From assembly GCF_002104335.1 (NCBI RefSeq), contig NZ_CP020867.1, positions 1,649,206 to 1,713,205 on the forward strand: DNA of 64,000 nt, given 5' to 3'. Every line of letters begins with the position of its first letter. The stretch's first letter is position 1. The position numbers and the translations under genes were made by a program. The DNA is from Campylobacter cuniculorum DSM 23162 = LMG 24588 (GTDB lineage Bacteria > Campylobacterota > Campylobacteria > Campylobacterales > Campylobacteraceae). Positions 37,060-45,889 of the stretch are shown here, one piece after another. The notes below the pieces were generated by a model. The model searched no databases. It was not told where the DNA came from and worked only from the letters and a program-made list of their open reading frames with translations.

Positions 37060-38161
37060 AGAATTTTTTATAGAGGCATGTTATTTTGGCGAAAACGTTA
37101 AGGTTAAAGTCTGTTATCATAAAGACTATATAAGTTATGGAGCCAAAGGCAATCCGGACTTTTTGGTTACACTTAAAAATTGGCATAGAGATAAAAAATA
37201 TAAAGAATTGATTAAAGCAAAAAATGAAGCGAAAAGTTATATCTATGATATTTTAAAACGATTGAAAAAAGCATATACTATATGTGTTGTTCCTAGAAAA
37301 TATATAGATAAAGATGAAAAGCAAAGTTTTTTTAGAAAAGCTGTAGAAGAAGTTGTCAATGGATTAAGACGCGAGGGCAGTCCTATTATATTTGATGATA
37401 TATTTGATGATATATTTGATATCGAAGATGAATTACTATTTACACAAGATGTAATATTGATTAATGATATTTATACTAAAAATACTGATATTATAGAAAA
37501 TTGCGTTTGCAACCTTCTTAGGCGTGAAGCAAGTAGCGTTGGGGTTTATTGTATTGCAAAAACTAAGGAACCTAATTGTTATAAGAGTGATGAGTGTTGT
37601 GAAGATCCTTATGAATATAAAAATTTTAAAATAGGCGATGAATTTGATCAAGCAATGCTTGATAAATTAGATTATAGTGGTGATTGTTACTTGGATTATT
37701 ATTATTATGATGATGAGAGGAAAGATATTATGTGGTTTCGTGATTATACTGCAAATGGTAGATTACAGAGATATATAGATTATTTAAAAGGGTTCAGTGA
37801 ATTACTTTATGAACTCACAGCTTATGAACTCACAGCAGAAAATGAAGAATATAGAGTATTATTAAAAAGATATATAGAAAAATTAAAACAAAGCCTAAAA
37901 AATTTAGAAGAAGAAGATACGAATGCGGTAGATGAAGAACATATAGAATTATTAAGACAAGATATAAAACAAACAAAACGAAAGATAAAACAATTAGAAC
38001 GTTTTTTTGAAATGATAGATACTTATGTAAAAAATAATAGTCCTAAAGAAAAGAAAGTAAGTTGGGAAGAATATATAGAAAACTTCATAGCTACTGAAGC
38101 AGAAAAATATAAAAATAATAAACCTACTAGAGAAGATGATGACAGCGATTTACCTTTTTAA
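37046..38161 (+). CDS. Degenerate ComF-like phosphoribosyltransferase with coiled coil and SSB-like C-terminal tip
   Basis: 371 residues in three parts. Residues 1-175 match the next gene closely but are altered. The PRPP-loop motif is ILINDIYTKN (residues 137-146) with Asn for the first Asp. The segment holding the ComF-type TRTTHLSKKG loop is missing and replaced by an FDDI repeat (116-125). Residues 175-350 are acidic and then a long charged coiled coil. The last eight residues, DDDSDLPF, nearly duplicate the tip of this genome's SSB. I infer an inactive scaffold that docks to SSB-binding partners. Two in-gene tandem repeats (37391-37423, 37808-37837) suggest recent change. Confidence 0.75.
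   Translation: MKRLKEFFIEACYFGENVKVKVCYHKDYISYGAKGNPDFLVTLKNWHRDKKYKELIKAKNEAKSYIYDILKRLKKAYTICVVPRKYIDKDEKQSFFRKAVEEVVNGLRREGSPIIFDDIFDDIFDIEDELLFTQDVILINDIYTKNTDIIENCVCNLLRREASSVGVYCIAKTKEPNCYKSDECCEDPYEYKNFKIGDEFDQAMLDKLDYSGDCYLDYYYYDDERKDIMWFRDYTANGRLQRYIDYLKGFSELLYELTAYELTAENEEYRVLLKRYIEKLKQSLKNLEEEDTNAVDEEHIELLRQDIKQTKRKIKQLERFFEMIDTYVKNNSPKEKKVSWEEYIENFIATEAEKYKNNKPTREDDDSDLPF
37391..37423 (+). repeat. 12-bp tandem repeat in degenerate PRTase gene
   Basis: TTTGATGATATA twice plus a partial third copy, encoding FDDI-FDDI-FDI. Multiples of three, so length change would not break the frame. Confidence 0.8.
37808..37837 (+). repeat. 15-bp tandem duplication in degenerate PRTase gene
   Basis: TATGAACTCACAGCT followed by TATGAACTCACAGCA, encoding YELTA twice. 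In-frame and located at the start of the coiled-coil part. Confidence 0.8.
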
Positions 38162-38197
38162 TGAAATTAAATCAATCAATACACAAAAGGAGTTAAA

Positions 38198-38833
38198 ATG
38201 GAAGAATTAAAATCATTCGATATAGAAACAAATGGTTTTTTAAGGAAAGAAAGTGTCTGTGGCTGGTACCATAGAGACTATACAAACTATAAGCTTGAAG
38301 GCAATCCGGACTTTTTGGTTACACTTAAAAACACAAGTTTTCAAGACGGACAACCTCATCAGAATGAAGAGACGTTAAATCGAGCAAAAGATGAAGCGAA
38401 AAGTTATATCTATGATATTTTAAAACGATTAGAAAAAACATATACTATATGTGTTGTTCCTCGATCAAAAGCAAATTTTACAGAAAAGCAGCTCTATTTT
38501 AGAAAAGCGGTAAAAGAAGTTGTCAATGAATTAAGACGCGAGGGCAGTCCTATTATAGATGGGACGGATTTTATTCAAAGGCATACAAATACCAGAACAA
38601 CTCATTTAAGCAAAAAAGGATTTGACAAAGAAGGAAAAATGCCTTATGTGGGAATTACCTTAGAGACTTGCGATATTGATGATAGAGTAAAAGGTTGTGA
38701 TATAATTTTAATTGACGATATTTATACTAAAACTGCTAATGTTATAGAAGATTGCGTTCAAGCTCTTTTTGATAAGGGAGCAAAAAGAGTTGCAGTTTAT
38801 TGCGTTGCAAGAACTATAGATAAATCTAAATAA
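38198..38833 (+). CDS. ComF-like phosphoribosyltransferase
   Basis: 211 residues. The PRPP-binding loop is intact: DIILIDDIYTKTANVIEDCV (about 168-187), the VDDvyTTG-type motif. An upstream TICVVPRSK strand and a THLSKKG loop (135-141) correspond to the flexible catalytic loop of ComF/type I PRTases. It likely transfers or removes a phosphoribosyl group, but the substrate is unknown. The first 120 residues are close to identical to the previous gene over long DNA stretches, so the pair arose by recent duplication. ComFC-type proteins assist natural transformation together with DprA, which fits the next gene. Confidence 0.83.
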   Translation: MEELKSFDIETNGFLRKESVCGWYHRDYTNYKLEGNPDFLVTLKNTSFQDGQPHQNEETLNRAKDEAKSYIYDILKRLEKTYTICVVPRSKANFTEKQLYFRKAVKEVVNELRREGSPIIDGTDFIQRHTNTRTTHLSKKGFDKEGKMPYVGITLETCDIDDRVKGCDIILIDDIYTKTANVIEDCVQALFDKGAKRVAVYCVARTIDKSK

Positions 38834-38842
38834 GGAGAAATA

Positions 38843-40183
38843 ATGGCTCGATACACCGAAAATGTTTTGAATATACTTACTTTACTAGAAAAGAAAATTA
38901 TAAAAAAAACAAGTAAAAAAGATACAGAATGGCTTATCAATAACACCAGACAATCAAATGATATAGATATGGAGCGTTTATTTAAAGAAAAAAATTTAAA
39001 TGAAAAATTCGAAACTTCTTGTAAAGAAAATCTTGTAAATTTAGAGTTCAATGGACAAAAAGATTTTTCAAAAGATTTTGACAGATTCAAAGATAAAATA
39101 CGAGAAAAGCTTGAAGAGATTTCATCTGTTGAGGGCTTTATCAGCTTTAAAGATGAAAAATTTCCTTTGATTATATCGCAATCAGAAGAATCTCCAAAAT
39201 CAACACCAAAAGAACATGGACAACTATCATTGAATTTTGATGAACCGCAAGAGAACAATAAAAAGCAAGATAAAATAGAAATATCATCAAAATTAGAAAA
39301 AGATTTGCCATTGATTTTAGCCTATAAGGGAGATTTGAACTTATTGGCTAAAGAACGTTTTAGAGTTGCTGTTATCGGGCTTTTAGAACCAGAAGAAAAC
39401 ATTCAAAAATTAGAAAAAGACATAGTCACTCAATTTAGAGATAAAGATGCTATTATAATAAGTGGTTTAGCACTTGGTTGTGACACCATAGCACACGAAA
39501 CTGCTTTCAAAGAGGCTACGGTGGCTATATTGCCAAGCACTCTTGAGGATATTTTACCAAAAGAAAATGAGGAATTAGCAAAGGACATTGCAAATGGTGG
39601 AGGATTGTTAATTAGCGAATATTATGAAAAAGCTGAAAATCAATGGGAATTCATTGGAAGATATATAGCCAGAGATAGACTGCAGGCTATGTTTAGTGAT
39701 ATAGTTATTTTAACTGCAAGTTACACAGAAAAAGATAGTAAAGAGGATAGTAAAAAAGATAGCGGCTCAAGGCATGCTATGAATAAAGCAAAAGCGTATG
39801 GTATCAAAAGAGGTATTGTATTTGATGAAAAATTATGGTTTGATGATAGCACTCAATCACAATTTAGACTCAATAAATATTTATTGCTTGAAAGATTTAA
39901 AGACATAGACTCAAACGATGATGAATTAAAAAATAATAATACATTAACACAAATAAAAGAAAAAATAAAACAAGAAACAGAAGAAAAAATAAAACAAGAA
40001 ATAAAAGAAAAAATAAAACAAGAAATAAAAGAAAAAATGCATAAATTAATTGATGAAATAAGCAAGGAAGAATATCTAAAAATAGTCGGTTTGATTAAAA
40101 ATTCAAAAAAGATTGAAGATTTTTTCATCGTTGAAAGAGATTGCCAAGAATTGATAGAAGAATTAAAAAATAAAAAGGATTGA
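38843..40183 (+). CDS. DprA/Smf (SLOG)-domain protein with candidate beta-clamp motif
   Basis: 446 residues. A central Rossmann domain (about 170-330) has DprA features: FRVAVIGL, ISGLALGCDTIAHETA (207-221), YIARDRLQAMFSDIVILTA (274-292; DprA has RNRIIAGLS-like) and GSRHAMNKAKAYGIKRG. The SAM and winged-helix domains of housekeeping DprA are absent. Instead there is a unique 165-residue N-terminus, containing QLSLNF (127-132), which fits the Qxx(L/M)xF clamp-binding consensus, and a charged C-terminal coiled coil with a K/E/I repeat (39958-40038). SLOG domains bind nucleotides or ssDNA. Last gene of the operon, 9 nt after the PRTase. Confidence 0.82.
   Translation: MARYTENVLNILTLLEKKIIKKTSKKDTEWLINNTRQSNDIDMERLFKEKNLNEKFETSCKENLVNLEFNGQKDFSKDFDRFKDKIREKLEEISSVEGFISFKDEKFPLIISQSEESPKSTPKEHGQLSLNFDEPQENNKKQDKIEISSKLEKDLPLILAYKGDLNLLAKERFRVAVIGLLEPEENIQKLEKDIVTQFRDKDAIIISGLALGCDTIAHETAFKEATVAILPSTLEDILPKENEELAKDIANGGGLLISEYYEKAENQWEFIGRYIARDRLQAMFSDIVILTASYTEKDSKEDSKKDSGSRHAMNKAKAYGIKRGIVFDEKLWFDDSTQSQFRLNKYLLLERFKDIDSNDDELKNNNTLTQIKEKIKQETEEKIKQEIKEKIKQEIKEKMHKLIDEISKEEYLKIVGLIKNSKKIEDFFIVERDCQELIEELKNKKD
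39958..40038 (+). repeat. 24-bp tandem repeats in DprA-like gene
   Basis: About three copies of a 24-bp unit encoding KEKIKQEI-type heptad-like repeats in the C-terminal coiled coil. In-frame, so copy number could vary coiled-coil length. Confidence 0.75.
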
Positions 40184-40531
40184 TGTCATTTTGTAAAATA
40201 TGATTAGAGGTTTAAAGTCATAGAGCTGGATTTGCTCCATAAATTTAATTTTTTTAAATTTTTTAAAATAAAACCAAAAATTGTTAAACTTTTTCGTTTT
40301 TAGGATATTTCTAGATGATAAATTTTTACTAAGCAATAAAAAATAAGCAAAACAAATTTGCAATCACTTGTTTTAAGAGGGGGAATTGATACCTTAATAA
40401 GATTAAGATAATTTAATCAAATATAAAATCTTGCTGAAATAATTTAAGGCTTTAAAAATTTAAGAAAATGCAATTTAAACTTAAAAATTAAGCCTTAATT
40501 GAAACAATAGCGAAATTTATACAATCACAAA
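40184..40531. other. AT-rich region between accessory operon and serC
   Basis: 348 nt between convergent genes. I see no gene, no tRNA fragment and no insertion-sequence end. A minus-strand frame at 40163-40363 is a low-complexity F/K product and is probably chance. Confidence 0.55.
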
Positions 40532-41602
40532 TCACGCGTATTTCTTTTGAAATTCCCTCATAAATTCGCATAAAATTTGCACTTGTTCGGGAGTGATAGC
40601 ATTATAAATGCTTGCACGAATTCCTCCTAAAATTCTATGTCCTTTAAGTCCTAGCATACCTTCTTCTTCTGCTTCTTTGACAAAAAGGGCTTCTAAATTT
40701 GTATCTTTTATGTTAAAACTCACATTCATCAAAGATTTATCAGATTTTGCATGAGTGCTGTAAAATCCACCGCTATTATCGATGCAATCATACAAAAGCT
40801 TTGCTTTTTGTGTGTTGATTTGATTCATCTTATCAAGTCCTCCAAGCTCTAAAAGCCATTGCATTTGAAGATTAAACATATAAATGGCAAAGGTGGGCGG
40901 GGTATTAAATAAAGAATGATTTTGGGCATGAATGCTGTATTTAAGCATACTAGTGAGATTTTTTTTCTCACTTCTTTCAAGCATATCTTTGCGGATAAAA
41001 ACACAAGCTAAACCTGAAATTCCAGCATTTTTTTGCACTCCACCATAAAAAAGAGCGATATTAGAAAAATCAACTTTTTTTGAAAAAAAATCGCTCGAGG
41101 CATCGACAATCAAAGGAGCCTTTGTTTTTGGATATTCTTTATACTGCGTTCCGTATATGGTATTGTTTGAGCAAATATAAGCGTAGTCAGCATTGTCGCT
41201 AAAATTCACTTCTGGGATATGATTGAAATTCTCCTCCTCACTGCTTGCAACCACCTTAACCTTTACACCTAAAATTTTTGCTTCTTTGATTGCTTTTTGC
41301 GTCCAAACACCTGTATTTGCATACTCGCAAGTCCCATTCATCGCTAAATTCATAGGAATCATTGCAAATTGCAAACTCGCACCACCCTGCAAAAAAAGCA
41401 CTTCATAATCATCATTCAAACCATAAAGCTGTTTTGCCCTACTCATCGCACCAAAATGTACCTCCTCAAAAATCTTACTTCTATGGCTAATCTCCATTAT
41501 AGAATAGCCCCTACCTTGATAATCCACAAGTTCATCTTGAGCTTTTTTTAAGACTTCAAGAACTAGAGTTGATGGACCTGCACTAAAATTGATTTTTCTC
41601 AT
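40532..41602 (-). CDS. serC: Phosphoserine aminotransferase SerC
   Basis: PLP enzyme of serine (and pyridoxal) synthesis converting 3-phosphohydroxypyruvate to phosphoserine. Starts with [14 protein letters not shown], the class V SerC signature. PLP-Lys in [13 protein letters not shown], substrate loop [15 protein letters not shown] near the end. 356 residues, standard length. Lies 8 nt after xseA and is probably cotranscribed with it. Confidence 0.97.
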   Translation of the reverse strand: MRKINFSAGPSTLVLEVLKKAQDELVDYQGRGYSIMEISHRSKIFEEVHFGAMSRAKQLYGLNDDYEVLFLQGGASLQFAMIPMNLAMNGTCEYANTGVWTQKAIKEAKILGVKVKVVASSEEENFNHIPEVNFSDNADYAYICSNNTIYGTQYKEYPKTKAPLIVDASSDFFSKKVDFSNIALFYGGVQKNAGISGLACVFIRKDMLERSEKKNLTSMLKYSIHAQNHSLFNTPPTFAIYMFNLQMQWLLELGGLDKMNQINTQKAKLLYDCIDNSGGFYSTHAKSDKSLMNVSFNIKDTNLEALFVKEAEEEGMLGLKGHRILGGIRASIYNAITPEQVQILCEFMREFQKKYA

Positions 41603-41610
41603 TTTTGTCC

Positions 41611-42774
41611 TTATAAAATTTTTGCTTCTTTTTGTGAAAGTTGAGAATTTAAGGTGATTAAATCTCCGCTTTGCACTTCTTCTAATGTGATTATTTTACC
41701 ATTTTTTTTGATAGAAATTAAATTTTTGCTTTTTTGGAAAAAATTTTCATGTTGCAAATAAGAATTTTGCACCTTATCAAGGGCTAAATTTGCCATTTTA
41801 AATTTATTATGAATTAAAATTTGAAGTTGTTTAAGTAATATTTGATTTTGATTAATCCTTTGTTCGATGAGCGAATTTAAAGATTTAGCCTTTAAAATTT
41901 TTTGTAAATTTAAAAGCTCATTTTCTAAATTTTGCATTTTTATCTTCCAAAGATGTTTTAAATTCTGTTCTAAATAATCCAAATTCTGCTCCAAATCAAG
42001 CCTTGAGGGGAATAAAAAATGCACCGCTACACTCGGAGTTGGTGCTCTAAAATCAGCCACAAAATCGCTAATAACATAATCAATCTCGTGTCCTATAGCC
42101 GAAATGATAGGGGTTTTAAGGGAAAAAATTTCTCTGGCTAAATTTTCATCATTGAAACAAAATAAATCCTCTCTACTTCCGCCACCTCTTGCAAGAATTA
42201 AGACATCAAGTCCTTTTTCATCGGCTTTTTTTAAGGCATTGATGAGAGAAGCTGGGGCTAAATTTCCTTGAGTGAGTGCATTAAAAACATAAATTTTAGC
42301 TAAAAAATAAGCCTTTTGATGAATGATTTTAAGCATATCTTCAAGTGCTGCTGAAGTAAAAGAAGTGATAATACCGACCTTAAGAGGTAATTTCGGCAAA
42401 GTTTTTTTATATTTTTCATCAAATAAACCCTCTTGACTCAAACGTTCTTTTAGAGCTAAAAATTGTGCTTCTAAATCCCCAAATCCCGATTTTTTCATAT
42501 TTGAAGCGATAAATTGATAGCGTCCGCTCTCTGTGTAAAGGCTCAAATTTCCTTCAAGCTCTAAAAAATCCCCAACCTTAGGCTTAAAATCAAGTTTTAA
42601 ATTCGCATGTTTAAACATCGCACAAGCAAGACTTGATTTTTCATCTTTAAGCTCAAAATACCAATGCCCTGAAGTATGAAAAGTGATTTTTGAAATTTCA
42701 CCGCTTAAAAGAATGTTTTGAAAATGGGTTTCAAGCAAGGTTTTTGCTTTTAAATTGAGTTCGCTAACAGTCAT
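41611..42774 (-). CDS. xseA: Exodeoxyribonuclease VII large subunit XseA
   Basis: Catalytic subunit degrading single-stranded DNA. N-terminal OB fold ([23 protein letters not shown]), catalytic domain with [36 protein letters not shown] and [24 protein letters not shown], then a long coiled coil. Start chosen at ATG 42774 ([11 protein letters not shown]) behind TAGGAC; an upstream in-frame ATG at 42798 adds 8 residues unlike the family. Its partner xseB is at 15825. Confidence 0.96.
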   Translation of the reverse strand: MTVSELNLKAKTLLETHFQNILLSGEISKITFHTSGHWYFELKDEKSSLACAMFKHANLKLDFKPKVGDFLELEGNLSLYTESGRYQFIASNMKKSGFGDLEAQFLALKERLSQEGLFDEKYKKTLPKLPLKVGIITSFTSAALEDMLKIIHQKAYFLAKIYVFNALTQGNLAPASLINALKKADEKGLDVLILARGGGSREDLFCFNDENLAREIFSLKTPIISAIGHEIDYVISDFVADFRAPTPSVAVHFLFPSRLDLEQNLDYLEQNLKHLWKIKMQNLENELLNLQKILKAKSLNSLIEQRINQNQILLKQLQILIHNKFKMANLALDKVQNSYLQHENFFQKSKNLISIKKNGKIITLEEVQSGDLITLNSQLSQKEAKIL

Positions 42775-42939
42775 TTTTTGTCCTAAATATAAACACATAC
42801 TAAGAAATACTGATGTATAAAATAGTGTAAAAAAGTTACAAATTTATAATTTTCTACCTTATTTTATTCAATAAAAGTGATAAAAAATTAATATTATGTA
42901 ATAATTAATAAAAAATTAAATATTGTAAAGGATAAAACA

Positions 42940-43917
42940 ATGAAATTTAAATTATTTTGCACAACCTTAGCATTTTGTAGTATTTTAGCTTTTGCAAAAG
43001 AGCCAAATCGCCCAGAATGCATCGCTCCTGCACAGCCCGGAGGAGGGTTTGACTTAACCTGTAAGCTCATTCAAACGAGCATTACTGATACTAAAATTCT
43101 ATCCAAGCCGATGAGAGTTACTTATATGCCCGGTGGAGTTGGTGTTGTAGCCTATAATTCGATGATTAATTCAAGATCCAAAGACGGCAATGCCATTGTT
43201 GCTTTTTCAAGTGGGACTCTTCTTAATATCGCCACAGGTAAGCACGGAAAATACAATGAAAATGATGTCAGATGGCTTGCTTCTGGTGGAGTTGATTATG
43301 CTGCAGTGGGCGTTAAAGCCGATTCTCCTTATAATACTTTAGAAGATTTACTCAACGCTCTTAAAAAAGATCCTAAATCGATAAGTTTTGGTGCCGGTGG
43401 TTCAGTTGGTGGGCAAGATTGGATGACAACAGCCTTGCTTGCAAAGAGTGCAAATGTTAATATCAAAGATACACGTTACGTGGCTTTTGAAGGCGGTGGA
43501 GATGCGATGATTTCTTTGCTTGGAGGGCATATTGATGCTGCAGTTCAAGGTATAGCTGAACTGCTACCTCATTTAGAATCTGGTAGTGTGCGAGTTTTAG
43601 CTGTATTTTCTGATGAACGTTTGCATTCTAATGAGAGTAAAAAATTATCTGAAGTGCCGACTGCAAAAGAACTTGGCTATGATGTAGTTTGGCCTACAAT
43701 TAGAGGTTACTACATGGCTCCAAAAGTATCTGATGCAAGCTATAATTGGTGGCTTGAAGCCCTCACTAAACTTCAACAAACTGAAGAATTTAAAAAACAA
43801 AGAGAATTAAGAGGCTTATTTGAATTCAATAAAAACGGCAAAGAATTAGAAGAATTTGTCAAGGCTCAAACTCAAAAATATCGCGATTTAGCTAAAGAAT
43901 TTGATTTAGTGAAGTAA
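42940..43917 (+). CDS. tctC: Tripartite tricarboxylate transporter substrate-binding protein TctC
   Basis: Periplasmic binding protein (Bug/TctC family) for a tricarboxylate or related acid. Signal peptide MKFKLFCTTLAFCSILAFA (cleavage before KEP), then ECIAPAQPGGGFDLTC, the ligand loop typical of the family, YMPGGVGVVAYN and FGAGGSVGGQDW. 325 residues. First gene of tctCBA, 3 nt before tctB. The substrate cannot be fixed from sequence; citrate or other di/tricarboxylates are likely. Confidence 0.92.
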   Translation: MKFKLFCTTLAFCSILAFAKEPNRPECIAPAQPGGGFDLTCKLIQTSITDTKILSKPMRVTYMPGGVGVVAYNSMINSRSKDGNAIVAFSSGTLLNIATGKHGKYNENDVRWLASGGVDYAAVGVKADSPYNTLEDLLNALKKDPKSISFGAGGSVGGQDWMTTALLAKSANVNIKDTRYVAFEGGGDAMISLLGGHIDAAVQGIAELLPHLESGSVRVLAVFSDERLHSNESKKLSEVPTAKELGYDVVWPTIRGYYMAPKVSDASYNWWLEALTKLQQTEEFKKQRELRGLFEFNKNGKELEEFVKAQTQKYRDLAKEFDLVK

Positions 43918-43920
43918 GAA

Positions 43921-44358
43921 ATGATTAGCATAAGAATTTTTTCTGTCATTTTACTCGCTTTATGCTCTTTCCTTATTTATCAAGGTTTGGGCATAAAAAC
44001 TGAATTCAGTTATGAGCCTTTAGGACCTAGACCCTTTCCTATCATCGCTTTGATTTTAATCGCCTTAGGTGCCTTTTCTCTTTTCTTTTTCTTTGAAGAA
44101 ACTGAAATTAAATGGCCTGATTTAGCCTTAGCTAAAAAGACTGCTTTTTTGATTGTCAATTTATTTGCTTTTGCCTTTTTGTTTGAATATTTGGGCTTCA
44201 TATTTTCAAGTATGATTTTTATTTTCCTCACTTCATTGATTTTTAAAGCCAAATGGTTGTATGCATTGATTTTTGCTATATTAGCAAGTGTGCTTTTATA
44301 TTATCTTTTTGATGATTTAATGCAAATTACCCTACCTGCTGGACAAATTTTTGAGTAA
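43921..44358 (+). CDS. tctB: Tripartite tricarboxylate transporter small membrane subunit TctB
   Basis: 145 residues with four predicted helices (about 5-22, 38-60, 76-105 and 112-130) and an EPLGPRPFP loop after the first helix, which fits TctB. It supports the large permease TctA in the inner membrane. Located between tctC (3 nt) and tctA (15 nt). Confidence 0.88.
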   Translation: MISIRIFSVILLALCSFLIYQGLGIKTEFSYEPLGPRPFPIIALILIALGAFSLFFFFEETEIKWPDLALAKKTAFLIVNLFAFAFLFEYLGFIFSSMIFIFLTSLIFKAKWLYALIFAILASVLLYYLFDDLMQITLPAGQIFE

Positions 44359-44373
44359 AGATAAGGATAAATA

Positions 44374-45867
44374 ATGGATACTTGGTTATATTTATTACAA
44401 GGTTTTGAAGTTGCTTTAAGCACTCAAAACATTATCATTGCAATTATAGGTTGTTTTATAGGAACTATTGTTGGAATGTTGCCCGGATTAGGACCAATTA
44501 ATGGAGTTGCTATACTCCTACCTCTTGCTTATTCTATGGGGCTTGAGCCTACTTCTGCAATCATCTTACTTGCAACCGTTTATATGGGCTGTGAATATGG
44601 GGGACGCATTTCATCTATACTTTTAGGAATTCCCGGCGATGCAGCAGCAATTATGACAACTTTAGATGGACACCCCTTAGCTAAAAAAGGTTTGGCAGGG
44701 AAGGCTCTTTGTATCTCTGCAATCAGCTCCTTTATAGGCTCATTGATTGCAATCACGGGCATTGTCTTGTTTGCCCCCTTACTTGCACAATGGTCTTTAA
44801 GTTTTGGTCCTCCACAATACTTTGCCCTCATTATTTTCGCTCTTGCAACTCTTGGCTCTATGCTCGCACAAAAGCCGATTCGTTCAATGCTATCAGCTCT
44901 TATAGGCTTGTTTTTAACCACCATAGGTATTGATGGAAATTCTGGAGTCTATCGCTTCACTTTTGACAATCCGCATTTATACGATGGAATTCCCTTTGTG
45001 ATTCTTGTTATAGGTTTATTTTCCATCAGTGAAATTCTATTGATTTTAGAAAACACGCATACCGGAGCAGTGGCGATTAAAAAAACCGGAAAACTTTTGG
45101 TTTCTGTGAAAGAATTTTTTCATTGTTTTTGGACGATTATAAGATCAGCAATCACAGGCTTTTTTGTAGGCGTCTTACCCGGAGCGGGAGCTACAATAGC
45201 AAGTGCGATTTCTTATATGAATGAAAAAAAACTTGCAGGAAAAGACAATGAATTTGGTAAAGGAGATTTAAGAGGAGTTGCCGCACCCGAAACGGCTAAT
45301 AATGCTTCAGCTTGCGGTTCTTTCATACCTATGCTAACCTTAGGACTTCCGGGTTCTGGAACAACTGCTGTGATGATAGGAGCTTTAACCCTTTATAATA
45401 TCAATCCCGGTCCTACAATGTTTAGCGACAATCCGGATATAGTTTGGGGGCTTATTGCTTCTTTGTTTATTGCTAATGTTTTATTGCTTTTTTTAAACAT
45501 TCCACTCATCGGTGTGTTTGTGAAAATTTTGAGCATTCCTATTTGGGTTCTAGCTCCTATCATTGCTGTTGTATCAGCAATAGGGATTTATTCAATCAAC
45601 AGCACAAGTTTTGATTTGTTTTTAATCATTATCATCGGTATTATAGGCTATATATTAAGAAAACTTCAATTTCCTATGGCACCGCTTATTTTGGGATTTG
45701 TTTTAGGGGAAATGCTTGAAGTGAATTTAAGAAGAGCTCTTTCTATTAGCAGTGGAGATTTTTCTATACTTTATGATGGGGTGATTACAAAAATTTTACT
45801 TTTAGGGGCTTTATTTATCATTGTAATTCCTCCTTTGGTTAAAAAAATAAAAAAATCAAAACATTAA
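44374..45867 (+). CDS. tctA: Tripartite tricarboxylate transporter large permease TctA
   Basis: 497-residue, about 12-helix permease. Family motifs are clear: GTIVGMLPGLGPINGVAILLP near residue 31, MGCEYGGRISSILLGIPGDAAA near 70, FVGVLPGAGATIASAISY near 265 and ETANNASACGSFIPML near 308. It carries out cation-coupled uptake of the acid delivered by TctC. It ends in a hairpin followed by TTTT. Confidence 0.95.
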   Translation: MDTWLYLLQGFEVALSTQNIIIAIIGCFIGTIVGMLPGLGPINGVAILLPLAYSMGLEPTSAIILLATVYMGCEYGGRISSILLGIPGDAAAIMTTLDGHPLAKKGLAGKALCISAISSFIGSLIAITGIVLFAPLLAQWSLSFGPPQYFALIIFALATLGSMLAQKPIRSMLSALIGLFLTTIGIDGNSGVYRFTFDNPHLYDGIPFVILVIGLFSISEILLILENTHTGAVAIKKTGKLLVSVKEFFHCFWTIIRSAITGFFVGVLPGAGATIASAISYMNEKKLAGKDNEFGKGDLRGVAAPETANNASACGSFIPMLTLGLPGSGTTAVMIGALTLYNINPGPTMFSDNPDIVWGLIASLFIANVLLLFLNIPLIGVFVKILSIPIWVLAPIIAVVSAIGIYSINSTSFDLFLIIIIGIIGYILRKLQFPMAPLILGFVLGEMLEVNLRRALSISSGDFSILYDGVITKILLLGALFIIVIPPLVKKIKKSKH

Positions 45868-45889
45868 GAGGGTTTTAAGACTCTCTTTT
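45865..45889 (+). terminator. Putative terminator of tctCBA
   Basis: AAGAGGG, loop TTTTAAGA, CTCTCTT (one G-U pair), ending in TTTT. It overlaps the tctA stop region and precedes a long gene-free stretch. Confidence 0.5.

Noticed and set aside
37391-40038. CRISPR array
   Set aside because: The repeats here are short in-frame tandem repeats inside coding sequence with no spacer pattern; no array is visible anywhere in the window.
40163-40363. 66-codon minus-strand frame after the accessory operon
   Set aside because: F/K-rich AT-driven frame, partly antisense to the DprA-like gene, with no domain.
35838-40531. Attachment-site repeat bounding the accessory operon
   Set aside because: I looked for a copy of the tRNA-Ser 3' end (CTCTCTCCCGG) between 40184 and 40531 and found none, and there is no integrase gene.
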